This document shows, in pieces, positions 16,418 to 25,250 of a stretch of 64,000 bases of DNA. Position numbers and translations under genes: made by a program. The notes under the pieces are model-generated. The model searched no databases and was not told the origin of the DNA. It saw only the letters and a list, made by a program, of their open reading frames with translations. How positions within the stretch are numbered: the stretch's first letter is position 1; each line of letters opens with the position of its first letter. The DNA comes from Methanohalophilus portucalensis (lineage in GTDB: Archaea; Halobacteriota; Methanosarcinia; Methanosarcinales; Methanosarcinaceae): NCBI RefSeq assembly GCF_002761295.1, contig NZ_CP017881.1, positions 1,859,750-1,923,749 on the forward strand, given 5' to 3'.

Positions 16418-18022
16418 ATGGGCTCGGGTAAATCATTAATAATTGGTCTTTTTGCAGTAATAGCAGGCGCAACACTGGGAATCGGGGGCGCTGTGGCCCT
16501 TATGCTGATGGAATTGAACCGTTATTCTCCGGCAGGGGAAATACTGGTGACCATGGGCGCATTTGCAACGGGGCTCGCGCTCATAATGCTGGGATTGAAT
16601 CTATTAATAAAACAGGAAATCGGTTACACCGTGGTAAGTGCCATCCTATACGCAATCATTATAGGCGGTTTTATTTCCCTCTATCCTGAAAAATGGATAT
16701 ATCCAAACGTGTCCTATATTGCACTGGGGTATCTAGCCACTACACTCTTTCTTATAGCAAGGATCTTCAAAGAAATGCTTACTCATCTTTTAGAGATCAA
16801 ACAACATAAATTAAAAAACAACCCTAAAAATAATTCATTTTTTATTGCCCTGGCCCAACTTATAATGATGGAACTTACAGGTAATCAAGAGGAAGAAGAC
16901 CAAAGCAAGATTGGGGGAGAATACATTATGAATCAGGATAACGAAGAACTAAAAGTTACAGAGGAGCTGAAAGAAAAGCCAATAGAAATCGCTCCCGAAG
17001 AAGAAAAAGAAGATAGCAAAAAATCAAAAAATAAGAATGAAATCCAAACCGATGACACAATGGCCGAAGCCGCCCGCAAGATCTTCCAGAAACATTTCAA
17101 GAAAATGCAAAAGCATGAAATGGGAACAAAAGTCGGCAGGGACATAGAAGAGCTACATGACATGCGCGTGGCTGCCATGCGTATCAAAGCCGGTTTTGAA
17201 GTCCTCAATCCCTACCTTGACATGAAAGAACTTGGCGGATATCTTAAAGGAATAAAACGTACCCGCAAAGCACTCGGTAATGTAAGGGACATGGACGTAT
17301 TCCTTGAACGTATTGACCACTATTGTGATGAGTTACCAGAAGAACGTAAAGGGGAACTCGATTTCCTGAAAGACAACATCGAGATCGAAAGGGCCAAAGA
17401 AAGAGGGAATATGCTGGAATATCTGGATGGCAAAAGGTACAACAGGTTCAAGAAAAAGTTTGAGGATGCCCTGGGGAAAAAGAAGTACTGGAAAATGGAA
17501 AATGAAAACAGTAAAGGCACACCACGCCCCACCAGTGTACGAGAAGTATTTCCCACACTTGTTTATGGCCAATATGCAAATGTCCTTGCCTATGAAGACA
17601 AAGTAGGTCCCGACCCCCATGAAGCACCTTTGGAAGTACTACACAGATTACGCATCGATGTGAAAATCCTGCGTTATACCTTTGAATTCTTCCAGGAAGT
17701 ACTGGGAGATGAAGCCAAACAGACAATAAAGCGGCTGAAAAGTCTTCAGGATAATTTGGGAGACATGCACGATGCAGCCGTTGCTGTCGAACTGCTGAAC
17801 GGGTTCAAGGAAAGTGGACACTGGGGAGACAAAAGTACCTCCGATGGAGAAGGGAAAAACAATGCTGTTGATGGCCACATTGATGCATTCATCCATTACA
17901 AAGAAGAAGAAATAAAAAAACTGCGGGATGAATTCCCTGCTGAATGGGAAAGTATTACCGGACCGGAATTTGGTAAGATGTTTGCAGAATCCATTGCAGG
18001 AATGTATTCAAAGAAAATCTGA
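16418..18022 (+). CDS. Membrane-anchored CHAD-domain (polyphosphate-binding) protein
   Basis: 534 residues. Four transmembrane helices occupy about 6-125, then a Glu/Lys-rich linker (about 160-210). A CHAD domain (about 212-530) has its conserved basic and histidine helices: ELHDMRVAAMRIKAGFEVL, RTRKALGNVRDMDVF, and in the second half LHRLRIDVKILRYTFEFF and SLQDNLGDMHDAAVA. CHAD domains bind polyphosphate and mark polyP granules in bacteria. Here the domain would be tethered to the cytoplasmic membrane. It stands directly before ppk1, ppx and a PPK2, so a role in docking or organising polyP is likely. The TM-CHAD arrangement is less usual than soluble CHAD. Confidence 0.85.
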   Translation: MGSGKSLIIGLFAVIAGATLGIGGAVALMLMELNRYSPAGEILVTMGAFATGLALIMLGLNLLIKQEIGYTVVSAILYAIIIGGFISLYPEKWIYPNVSYIALGYLATTLFLIARIFKEMLTHLLEIKQHKLKNNPKNNSFFIALAQLIMMELTGNQEEEDQSKIGGEYIMNQDNEELKVTEELKEKPIEIAPEEEKEDSKKSKNKNEIQTDDTMAEAARKIFQKHFKKMQKHEMGTKVGRDIEELHDMRVAAMRIKAGFEVLNPYLDMKELGGYLKGIKRTRKALGNVRDMDVFLERIDHYCDELPEERKGELDFLKDNIEIERAKERGNMLEYLDGKRYNRFKKKFEDALGKKKYWKMENENSKGTPRPTSVREVFPTLVYGQYANVLAYEDKVGPDPHEAPLEVLHRLRIDVKILRYTFEFFQEVLGDEAKQTIKRLKSLQDNLGDMHDAAVAVELLNGFKESGHWGDKSTSDGEGKNNAVDGHIDAFIHYKEEEIKKLRDEFPAEWESITGPEFGKMFAESIAGMYSKKI

Positions 18023-18131
18023 TTAATATTTTTAGTAGTAATATATAGAATACATACAAAATTGATATATATTCTCCAACCACTAAAATGCCACAAATAG
18101 ATACATCCAGAATTGTATACAATGGGATACC

Positions 18132-20204
18132 ATGAAAAGAGAATCACTTAAATATATCAATCGGGAAATTAGCTGGCTGTCCTTCAATGAAAGAGTATTG
18201 CAAGAAGCTGCCGATACCCGTGTACCCCTGATGGAAAGGCTGAAGTTCCTGGGCATCTTTTCATCAAACCTTGACGAATTTTTCAGTGTACGTGTGGGAA
18301 CAATCAGAAGAATGATTGATGCCGACATTAATGAAAAAGTGATGTTTGGAGGATCCCCCAGAGAAGTGTTGCAAAAAATACAGAGTACAGTTCTCACTTT
18401 GCAAAATGATTTTGACGATGTATTCAAGGAAATTAGTAAGGAACTCCAGAAGAATAAGATATACATACTTGATGAAAATAACCTCAAGGATTATCATAAA
18501 AACTACATTTCAGAGTATTTCAAACAAAAGATTCACTCTTTGCTTGTTCCCTTAATGCTCAATGAAAAGAAAAAGTTCCCCTACCTAAAAAATCATGTAA
18601 TATATCTTGCAATTCATATGTACAGGAAAGAGGATCCTGCAGATTATAAATATGCCCTGATAGAAGTTCCTGCCGATATTATACCCAGATATATCAGCCT
18701 GCCTTCAAAAGATGACAAGAAATATGTTATAATCCTGGATGATATCATAAGGTTTGGCCTGAAAGATATTTTTGCAATATTTAACTATGACAGGATCGAC
18801 GCTTATACAATAAAACTTACAAGGGATGCTGAGCTCGATTTTGAAGAAGATGTAACAAAAAGTTTCTTTGAAAAAGTGATGAAGAGTCTTGAAGAAAGAA
18901 AACGTGGACTGCCTGTAAGATTTGTATACGACAGGGAAATTCCCGAGCACTTGCTTAACTTTATCCTCAGAAAAAGCAAAATGAATAATTTTGAGAACCT
19001 GATTCCCGGAAGTCGCTACCATAACGCCAGAGATTTCATGGATTTCCCGCGCATGGGAATGGAAGATCTTGGATACCAGAATTCGCCTCCGTTGACACAC
19101 CCCTCGATCGAGGCACATACAAGTATCTTAAAAGCAATCAAAAGAAAAGATATTCTTCTCCACTATCCATACCAATCTTTTGATTATATGATAGACCTGC
19201 TCAGGGAAGCGGCTATTGACCCGATGGTCACCTCGATAAAAATTACCCTGTACAGGGTTGCAAAGAACTCAAAAGTTATCAATGCCCTGACAAACGCCAT
19301 CAAAAATGGCAAAAAAGTAACAGTAGTAATGGAATTACAGGCCAGGTTCGATGAAAAAGCCAATATTTACTGGACGCAAATGCTGGAAGATGCCGGTGCT
19401 ATCTTAATTGACGGTGTACCGGGATTGAAGGTGCATGCCAAACTCTGCCAGATAGAACGCAAAGAAGGGGACGAATCTGTTTCTTATAGTGCCGTGGCAA
19501 CAGGTAATTTCAATGAATCAACCGCGAGATTATACAGTGACCACTGTCTTCTTACCTTTAACAGTCAAATCAATGAAGAAATTAGCAACTTATTTGAATT
19601 TTTTGAACATAACTACAAAGTTTATGATTACCAGCATTTGCTGGTAGCTCCCCACCAGCTTAGAAAGAAATATTTGAACCTTATTCGAAAGGAAACAGAA
19701 AATGCATCCAGAGGAAAGGAGGCATTCATCTGTGCAAAAATGAATAGTCTTGTGGACAAGGAAATGATCGATGCACTCTATGAAGCAAACAATGCAGGCG
19801 TTAAGATAGATCTGATAATTAGAGGCATCTGCTCCCTTGTGCCCGGAGTTGAAGGACAGAGTGAAAACATCAGTGCCATTAGTATTGTAGATAAATATCT
19901 GGAACATTCAAGAATTTTTGTATTTTGCAATGAAGGGGATACTAAATACTATATTTCATCTGCTGACTGGATGGTACGCAATCTTGACAAAAGAGTAGAA
20001 GTTGCCACCCCCATATATGATCCGGATATACAGAAAGAACTCTGGGACTTCATGAAAATGCAGTTCAATGACAGGAAAAAAGCAAGGATCATCAATGAGA
20101 AACAGGACAATCCCTACCTGATAAGTGTTGACGATCAAGAAATCAGATGCCAGGATGAAATATATGATTATCTGGCCAGAAAGACCGGGCAGGCTAATAA
20201 ATGA
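18132..20204 (+). CDS. ppk1: Polyphosphate kinase 1
   Basis: 690 residues, full length for the family. The N domain begins YINREISWLSFNERVLQEA; SSNLDEFFSVRVG and the FxxPxxRLxxHP-like YQSFDYMIDLLREAA follow. The catalytic PLD-like histidines are in KVHAKLCQ (about 434, autophosphorylated) and LEHSRIFVFCN (about 591). The enzyme makes polyP from ATP reversibly. It follows the CHAD gene by 109 bp and overlaps ppx by 4 bp (ATGA), so synthesis and degradation enzymes are translationally coupled. Confidence 0.95.
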   Translation: MKRESLKYINREISWLSFNERVLQEAADTRVPLMERLKFLGIFSSNLDEFFSVRVGTIRRMIDADINEKVMFGGSPREVLQKIQSTVLTLQNDFDDVFKEISKELQKNKIYILDENNLKDYHKNYISEYFKQKIHSLLVPLMLNEKKKFPYLKNHVIYLAIHMYRKEDPADYKYALIEVPADIIPRYISLPSKDDKKYVIILDDIIRFGLKDIFAIFNYDRIDAYTIKLTRDAELDFEEDVTKSFFEKVMKSLEERKRGLPVRFVYDREIPEHLLNFILRKSKMNNFENLIPGSRYHNARDFMDFPRMGMEDLGYQNSPPLTHPSIEAHTSILKAIKRKDILLHYPYQSFDYMIDLLREAAIDPMVTSIKITLYRVAKNSKVINALTNAIKNGKKVTVVMELQARFDEKANIYWTQMLEDAGAILIDGVPGLKVHAKLCQIERKEGDESVSYSAVATGNFNESTARLYSDHCLLTFNSQINEEISNLFEFFEHNYKVYDYQHLLVAPHQLRKKYLNLIRKETENASRGKEAFICAKMNSLVDKEMIDALYEANNAGVKIDLIIRGICSLVPGVEGQSENISAISIVDKYLEHSRIFVFCNEGDTKYYISSADWMVRNLDKRVEVATPIYDPDIQKELWDFMKMQFNDRKKARIINEKQDNPYLISVDDQEIRCQDEIYDYLARKTGQANK

Positions 20205-21088
20205 AATTCGCTGCTATTGATGTAGGATCCAATGCTATCAGACTCCTGTTTTCAAGGGTGGAGGATGAAACGGGCCAGCCCTTTTTTGAAAAGGTGTCCT
20301 TGCTCAGGATACCCCTTAGGCTTGGTGATGATGCATTCATCAACAAGAAAATATCTGAAGAAAAAGCCGACAAACTTGTAGAATTAATGCAGGCTTTCAG
20401 ACACCTCATAAATGTCTACCAGCCTATAGAATACATGGCTTATGCAACATCGGCAATGCGAGAGTCAAAAAATCACAAAAAAATAGTAAACCGGATCAAA
20501 AAAGAATGTGATATCGATTTGCAGGTCATTGAAGGAAAAAGGGAAGCAAAGGTAATTTATTCCAATCATATAGAAAAAATACTGGACAAGAATGGATCCT
20601 ACCTATACATAGATGTAGGAGGAGGAAGTACCGAAATTACTTTTTTTAAGGGAAAACATGCAGTCAGATCCCGCTCTTTTAACATTGGAACAATCCGGAT
20701 AAAAGAAGGGTTGGTGCCAAAGAGGAATTGGAAGAGAATGAAAAAATGGATCAAAGACACTCTTGAAGGGGAAGATAATGTTTGCGCAATCGGTACTGGA
20801 GGAAATATAAACAAGTTATTCAAACATGCCGGAAAAAAGGAAGGAAAACCTCTGAAATATAAAAAACTCAAAAACACGGCAAATTATCTGGGCAAGTTTA
20901 CTGTTGAAGAGCGCATAATAAAATTCAATATGAAACCGGATCGTGCTGATGTAATCGTACCGGCATCAAAGGTTTACCTATCAGCTATGAAGTGGGGAAA
21001 TATCAATAAAATCTATGTGCCAAAGATTGGCCTTGTCGATGGTATGGTCCATGTAATGTACAAAAAACATAAAGAAAATTTTGTCTGA
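20201..21088 (+). CDS. ppx: Exopolyphosphatase / Ppx-GppA family
   Basis: 295 residues with the ASKHA fold of Ppx/GppA: AAIDVGSNAIRLLF, YATSAMRES, the catalytic Glu in VIEGKREAKVIY, IDVGGGSTEITFF and IGTGGNINKL. It lacks the C-terminal helical extension of E. coli Ppx, as is usual for short archaeal and actinobacterial Ppx. It removes terminal phosphate from polyP or pppGpp. Its ATG overlaps the ppk1 stop codon by 4 bp. It converges with the PPK2 gene with no gap. Confidence 0.92.
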   Translation: MKFAAIDVGSNAIRLLFSRVEDETGQPFFEKVSLLRIPLRLGDDAFINKKISEEKADKLVELMQAFRHLINVYQPIEYMAYATSAMRESKNHKKIVNRIKKECDIDLQVIEGKREAKVIYSNHIEKILDKNGSYLYIDVGGGSTEITFFKGKHAVRSRSFNIGTIRIKEGLVPKRNWKRMKKWIKDTLEGEDNVCAIGTGGNINKLFKHAGKKEGKPLKYKKLKNTANYLGKFTVEERIIKFNMKPDRADVIVPASKVYLSAMKWGNINKIYVPKIGLVDGMVHVMYKKHKENFV

Positions 21089-22588
21089 TTAACTTTTAAG
21101 TTTTTCTTCAATTGCTTCCGTGACGGTTTTCATGGCCTTTATACGGGCATATTTTTTATCGTTACCTTCCACAATTGTCCAGGGGGCATAAGTAGTGCTT
21201 GTTTTTTCAAGCATCTCATCTACAGCTTCACGATAGGCATCCCAATTTTCACGGTTTCGCCAATCCTCTTGAGTGATTTTCCATTGTTTGTGAGGTGTTT
21301 CACTCCTTTTCTGGAACCTTTCAAACTGGGTCTCCTGATCTATATGCAACCAGAACTTAACAACTACAGCATTCCAGTCAGTAAGCATCGCTTCAAATTC
21401 ATTAATCTCCCGATAAGCACGTTTCCACTCGTTTTCCGTGCATAGCTGTTCTACCCGTTCCACCATGACCCTGCCATACCAGCTACGATCAAAAATAGCA
21501 ATTCTACCGGCGGGTGGAATTTCCTTTAAGAACCTCCAGAGATAATGACGCGAGACCTCATAATCATTGGGAGCGCCAATGGGAATAACTGAATAGAGAC
21601 GTGGATTGAGCCGGTGAGCAAGCCTCCGGATATTACCCCCTTTACCTGATGCATCCCAGCCTTCATAAATAATAATTACAGGAATCTGGCGCTTCAACAG
21701 TTCATATTGCAAATGCCTCAAACGTTCCTGATAGTCTTTCTTCTTCTTTTTATATTCCTTTTTATCGATAGTTTTTTCCATATCGGTGCGTGCCAGTATA
21801 GAAGTTTTAAGGGATGGTATTCCCGGTAAATCCTCTTTAGGAAAGAGGTCCACAGTAGTTTCAGTAACGGATTTATAATCTACCTCTTTGAGTTTATCTT
21901 CCATTGCATTTATAAAAGCCGTCATGATCTTGACAGTGGCAAAATTCCTGTTATTTGCTTCTACAATTGTCCAGGGGGCCCTGAAAGAATCCGTGTTTTC
22001 CAGGATTTTTTCTACGGTGTGAAGATAGGTTTCGTATTCATTTGCATAATCCACCTCATCTTCCCCCACAATAAAAAGATCCCCATTATTCTTTTCCAGT
22101 TCTTTAAATCGCTGTTGCTGTTTTTCTTTGCTTATGTGCAGGAAGAACTTGATTATAAGGTAACCATCGTCTGCAAGTTGCCTCTCAAAACTCCTGATTC
22201 CCTGCAGGCATCTTTCAAGTCCCTTTCCATTGTTTTTTTCAATATGTTCTATAATTGCTCGCCTGTACCAGCTGCGATCAAAGATTGCCACCTGGCCACG
22301 GGCAGGAACTTTGGTCCAGAATCGCCACAAAAGCGGCCGGAGTTTTTCCTCATCTGTGGGACTGGTAGCTGTATGGAAACGGAATCCCCTGGGGTCCATG
22401 GGAAGAATGAAACGGTTTATTATATCACTCATACCCGAAGCATGCCAGCCTTCGAAGACAACAATTATGGGAAGCTGCATTTTCCAGCTCTTGCGCTGTA
22501 ATTCCCCCATTTTGATCTCAAGTTTATCGACTAAATCCTTGTACTCCTTATCATCTATTCTTTTTGAGAGATCAACTTTTTCCAGCAT
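21089..22588 (-). CDS. Two-domain PPK2 (polyphosphate:AMP phosphotransferase type)
   Basis: About 499 residues in two tandem PPK2 kinase domains. The C-terminal copy has an intact Walker A (YEGWDASGKGG) and IAIFDRSWYGRV. In the N-terminal copy Walker A reads FEGWHASGMSD, losing the Lys and one Asp, while IFDRSWYRRA is kept. This is the class II PPK2/PAP pattern in which the C domain is the active one and phosphorylates AMP using polyP. The ATG at 22588 has GGGG eight bases ahead; 22600 would add four residues. It would return polyP energy to the adenylate pool, complementing Ppk1. Confidence 0.9.
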   Translation of the reverse strand: MLEKVDLSKRIDDKEYKDLVDKLEIKMGELQRKSWKMQLPIIVVFEGWHASGMSDIINRFILPMDPRGFRFHTATSPTDEEKLRPLLWRFWTKVPARGQVAIFDRSWYRRAIIEHIEKNNGKGLERCLQGIRSFERQLADDGYLIIKFFLHISKEKQQQRFKELEKNNGDLFIVGEDEVDYANEYETYLHTVEKILENTDSFRAPWTIVEANNRNFATVKIMTAFINAMEDKLKEVDYKSVTETTVDLFPKEDLPGIPSLKTSILARTDMEKTIDKKEYKKKKKDYQERLRHLQYELLKRQIPVIIIYEGWDASGKGGNIRRLAHRLNPRLYSVIPIGAPNDYEVSRHYLWRFLKEIPPAGRIAIFDRSWYGRVMVERVEQLCTENEWKRAYREINEFEAMLTDWNAVVVKFWLHIDQETQFERFQKRSETPHKQWKITQEDWRNRENWDAYREAVDEMLEKTSTTYAPWTIVEGNDKKYARIKAMKTVTEAIEEKLKS

Positions 22589-22645
22589 TGAAAGCCCCAT
22601 ATAATTGCAATATTCTATTATAGCTCTTTACTCATATTTTTATTT

Positions 22646-23104
22646 ATGCTAGAAGAATACAGGAAAAAAAGAGATTTCGACAGGACATCTGAACCTGAAG
22701 CCAAAGAGACTTCCAGATCCGATGAACCTATTTTTGTAATACAGAAACATGACGCCAGCAATCTGCATTACGATCTCAGGCTAGAGATTGATGGCGTACT
22801 GAAAAGCTGGGCAGTTCCCAAACAACCTCCAAAAAAAGCCGGAATCAAGAGACTTGCCATACAGACGGAAGACCATCCAATGGAATATGCCGATTTTGAG
22901 GGAGAAATACCTGAAGGACAATACGGAGCCGGCAAAGTTGAAATATGGGACAGGGGGAACTACGAAGCAAAAAAGATTGAAGAAAAGGAAATCGTCTTCA
23001 CACTAAAAGGAAAACAATTGACTGGTGACTATGTTCTTGTTAAGACGAAGTACGGCAAGAACAATAAGGGCTGGTTATTTTTCAAAATGAAAGCAGAAAA
23101 CTGA
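22646..23104 (+). CDS. Stand-alone LigD-type 3'-phosphoesterase
   Basis: 152 residues matching only the phosphoesterase module of bacterial LigD: FVIQKHDASNLHYDLRLEIDGVLKSWAVPK (metal- and phosphate-binding His/Asp/Arg), EDHPMEYADFEGEIPEGQYGAGKVEIWD and a final strand (WLFFKMK). The domain trims 3' phosphate and 3' ribonucleotides at breaks during end joining. Neither the ligase nor polymerase domain is attached and no Ku gene is nearby, as in several archaea. It shares a short divergent promoter region with the PPK2 gene. Confidence 0.9.
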   Translation: MLEEYRKKRDFDRTSEPEAKETSRSDEPIFVIQKHDASNLHYDLRLEIDGVLKSWAVPKQPPKKAGIKRLAIQTEDHPMEYADFEGEIPEGQYGAGKVEIWDRGNYEAKKIEEKEIVFTLKGKQLTGDYVLVKTKYGKNNKGWLFFKMKAEN

Positions 23105-23191
23105 ATCCTGGTACCCCATACAAATAATCATAAAAATACACCCATCCCGGATATTAAAGGCACATCGATCCCCGGAAGTCAAATGTAAAAG

Positions 23192-23201
23192 CATTTATAC
23201 C
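23192..23201 (+). promoter_or_regulatory. TATA box of the hydantoinase/oxoprolinase gene
   Basis: CATTTATACC sits about 30 bp before the GGAG-containing leader at 23221 and 43 bp before the ATG at 23235. A mini-hairpin CTCC-TTTT-GGAG (23213-23224) overlaps the ribosome site. Confidence 0.45.
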
Positions 23202-23234
23202 TACCGGAAAATCTCCTTTTGGAGTGAAAGGAAA

Positions 23235-25160
23235 ATGCAATACAGTCTGGGAATTGATGCTGGCGGAACGTACACGGATGCAGTTCTTATCCGTAACCGG
23301 GACGGGAAAGTCGTAGACAGTGCTAAATCCCTTACTACCTATCCGGATCTCATTATGGGCATACATAATGTCCTGGGATTGCTGAACAGGGAATATATGG
23401 AAAACATAAACCTAGTGTCCGTATCCACAACACTTTCCACAAATACCCTCCTGGAAAAAACCGGCGCATCCGCCTCCCTAATCCTGATCGGCGACCACCC
23501 CCTGGAAAGGGAACTTGCCGCAGAGAATTATGTATTCATAGCCGGAGGACACGACCAAAACGGTGAAGAGTCGAGCCCCCTGGATATGAAAAAAGTGGAG
23601 GAATATATCAAAAAAGTGCAGAGCAACGTTTCAGTATTCGCAGTTTCTGGCTATTTTGGAACCCGTAATCCGGAACATGAACTTAAGGTAAAGGATAAAA
23701 TTCTCAAACTTACCGGCAAACCTGTTGTATGCGGCCATGAGCTTTCCCAAGAACTCGGAGCTTATGAACGAGCTGTCACTGCCCTTCTCAATGCCCAGCT
23801 TATTCCTGTTACTACAAAATTCATCCGGTCAGTCATCCATGAAATCGAAAAGCTCGGAATACAGGAAAAAATGCTGATGTTGCGTTGTGATGGGTCTGTG
23901 GTCAATATAGAGGATGCTCTGCATCGGCCAATAGAAACTATTTTTTCCGGACCTGCAGCAAGTCTTGTGGGTGCTTCTTACCTGGCAGACCTGAATACCT
24001 GTGCCGTTATGGACGTTGGAGGCACAAGCACCGATGTTTCTGCTATCTACAAAGGACTACCGGAGTTAAAAGCAGAGGGGGCTACAGTTGGTGGCTGGAA
24101 GACAAGGGTCAAAGCAATCGACATGGAAACTTCTGCCATGGGAGGAGATAGTCACATATGGATTACTAAAAAGAGCATAAATATCGGACCCAGAAGAGTA
24201 ATACCCCTCTGTGTGGCTGCTACACATCACCCACAACTTATGGAGATCCTGAGTAAGCAGGCACCTACCTTCCGTGTAATGGAAAATGAAAATTTCCAGC
24301 CAACCCGCTTTTTCATGAAGAATCAATCAGACCACCAGCATATTAATCCACAAGAGAAAGAAATCCTGGACTTACTGGATGAACAGCCAGTTTCCATACA
24401 AACTATTTCCCATCAACTAAATGGGATGCCTTCTGCAAATGTATTGGATTCCCTGATACAGAAAAGACTTGTCCAGGCAATAGGATTCACTCCGACAGAT
24501 GCCCTGCATGTACTGGGAGATTATACCGAGTGGAATGTGGAAGCTTCTGAAAAAGGGGCTGAGATGCTTTCAAAACTTCTCAGGAAGAACAAGGTAGAGT
24601 TTTGTAAAAATATCAAAGAAATGTTTGCAAAAAATATGTCAAGAGAATTGATTCACTTCCTGCTACCAGATGTTGATGAAAAAGTTATCATGGACATACT
24701 TAACGGCAAATATCCGGCACGTTTGAATCTGGATATTCCTGTAGTCCTGGTTGGGGGACCTGTTAAGGCTTACGTGGATGAAATACAAAAAATATTGATC
24801 GCAGACATAAAGGTACCTGAAAGTTTCGAAGTTGGCAATGCGGTAGGAGCACTTATGGGAAAAGGGATCAAACGCGTGGATATTATGATCAGGCCACATT
24901 CCCTGCAACGACCCGAAGAGGATTTTCTTGTATTTGCACCCGGGCAAAGAAGGCAGTTTAAGAAATATGTGGATGCCCTGGATTTTGCAAGAAAGACCGG
25001 AGAAGATACTGTAAAAGCATACATGAACAAATGCCGTATAGATTCTGACAGGGTGAAAATCACATTTGAAAAGAAAACCGTGGTCCCGGACGGGTGGCAT
25101 CACCCACCAATGGAAACACGCCTGATAGTGATGGGTGTAGGCACCCCAAACATCGGATAA
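23235..25160 (+). CDS. Hydantoinase A / oxoprolinase family protein
   Basis: 641 residues: an N-terminal Hydantoinase_A-N segment (YSLGIDAGGTYTDAVLI; STTLSTNTLLEKTGA) and the central ATPase-like domain with VMDVGGTSTDVSAI. ATP-dependent hydrolysis of cyclic amides (hydantoin, 5-oxoproline) is the family activity, but methanogen members have no proven substrate. The usual HyuB partner is not adjacent. Residues about 370-440 look like a winged-helix-like insert (QEKEILDLLDEQPVSIQTISHQL), an unusual feature. GGAGTGA and AGGA precede the start. Confidence 0.8.
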   Translation: MQYSLGIDAGGTYTDAVLIRNRDGKVVDSAKSLTTYPDLIMGIHNVLGLLNREYMENINLVSVSTTLSTNTLLEKTGASASLILIGDHPLERELAAENYVFIAGGHDQNGEESSPLDMKKVEEYIKKVQSNVSVFAVSGYFGTRNPEHELKVKDKILKLTGKPVVCGHELSQELGAYERAVTALLNAQLIPVTTKFIRSVIHEIEKLGIQEKMLMLRCDGSVVNIEDALHRPIETIFSGPAASLVGASYLADLNTCAVMDVGGTSTDVSAIYKGLPELKAEGATVGGWKTRVKAIDMETSAMGGDSHIWITKKSINIGPRRVIPLCVAATHHPQLMEILSKQAPTFRVMENENFQPTRFFMKNQSDHQHINPQEKEILDLLDEQPVSIQTISHQLNGMPSANVLDSLIQKRLVQAIGFTPTDALHVLGDYTEWNVEASEKGAEMLSKLLRKNKVEFCKNIKEMFAKNMSRELIHFLLPDVDEKVIMDILNGKYPARLNLDIPVVLVGGPVKAYVDEIQKILIADIKVPESFEVGNAVGALMGKGIKRVDIMIRPHSLQRPEEDFLVFAPGQRRQFKKYVDALDFARKTGEDTVKAYMNKCRIDSDRVKITFEKKTVVPDGWHHPPMETRLIVMGVGTPNIG

Positions 25161-25206
25161 ACATAAGAATAACCAATCCTCTATACCACCCCAGCCAGCT
25201 TGCCGT

Positions 25207-25217
25207 CATTATATACA
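25207..25217 (+). promoter_or_regulatory. TATA box of the MrfA-like helicase gene
   Basis: CATTATATACA places transcription start near 25240. This is downstream of the ATG at 25233 and supports the ATG at 25251 as the real start. Confidence 0.5.
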
Positions 25218-25250
25218 CATTTATTCAGGGGCATGGAAGAGGACAAAACA

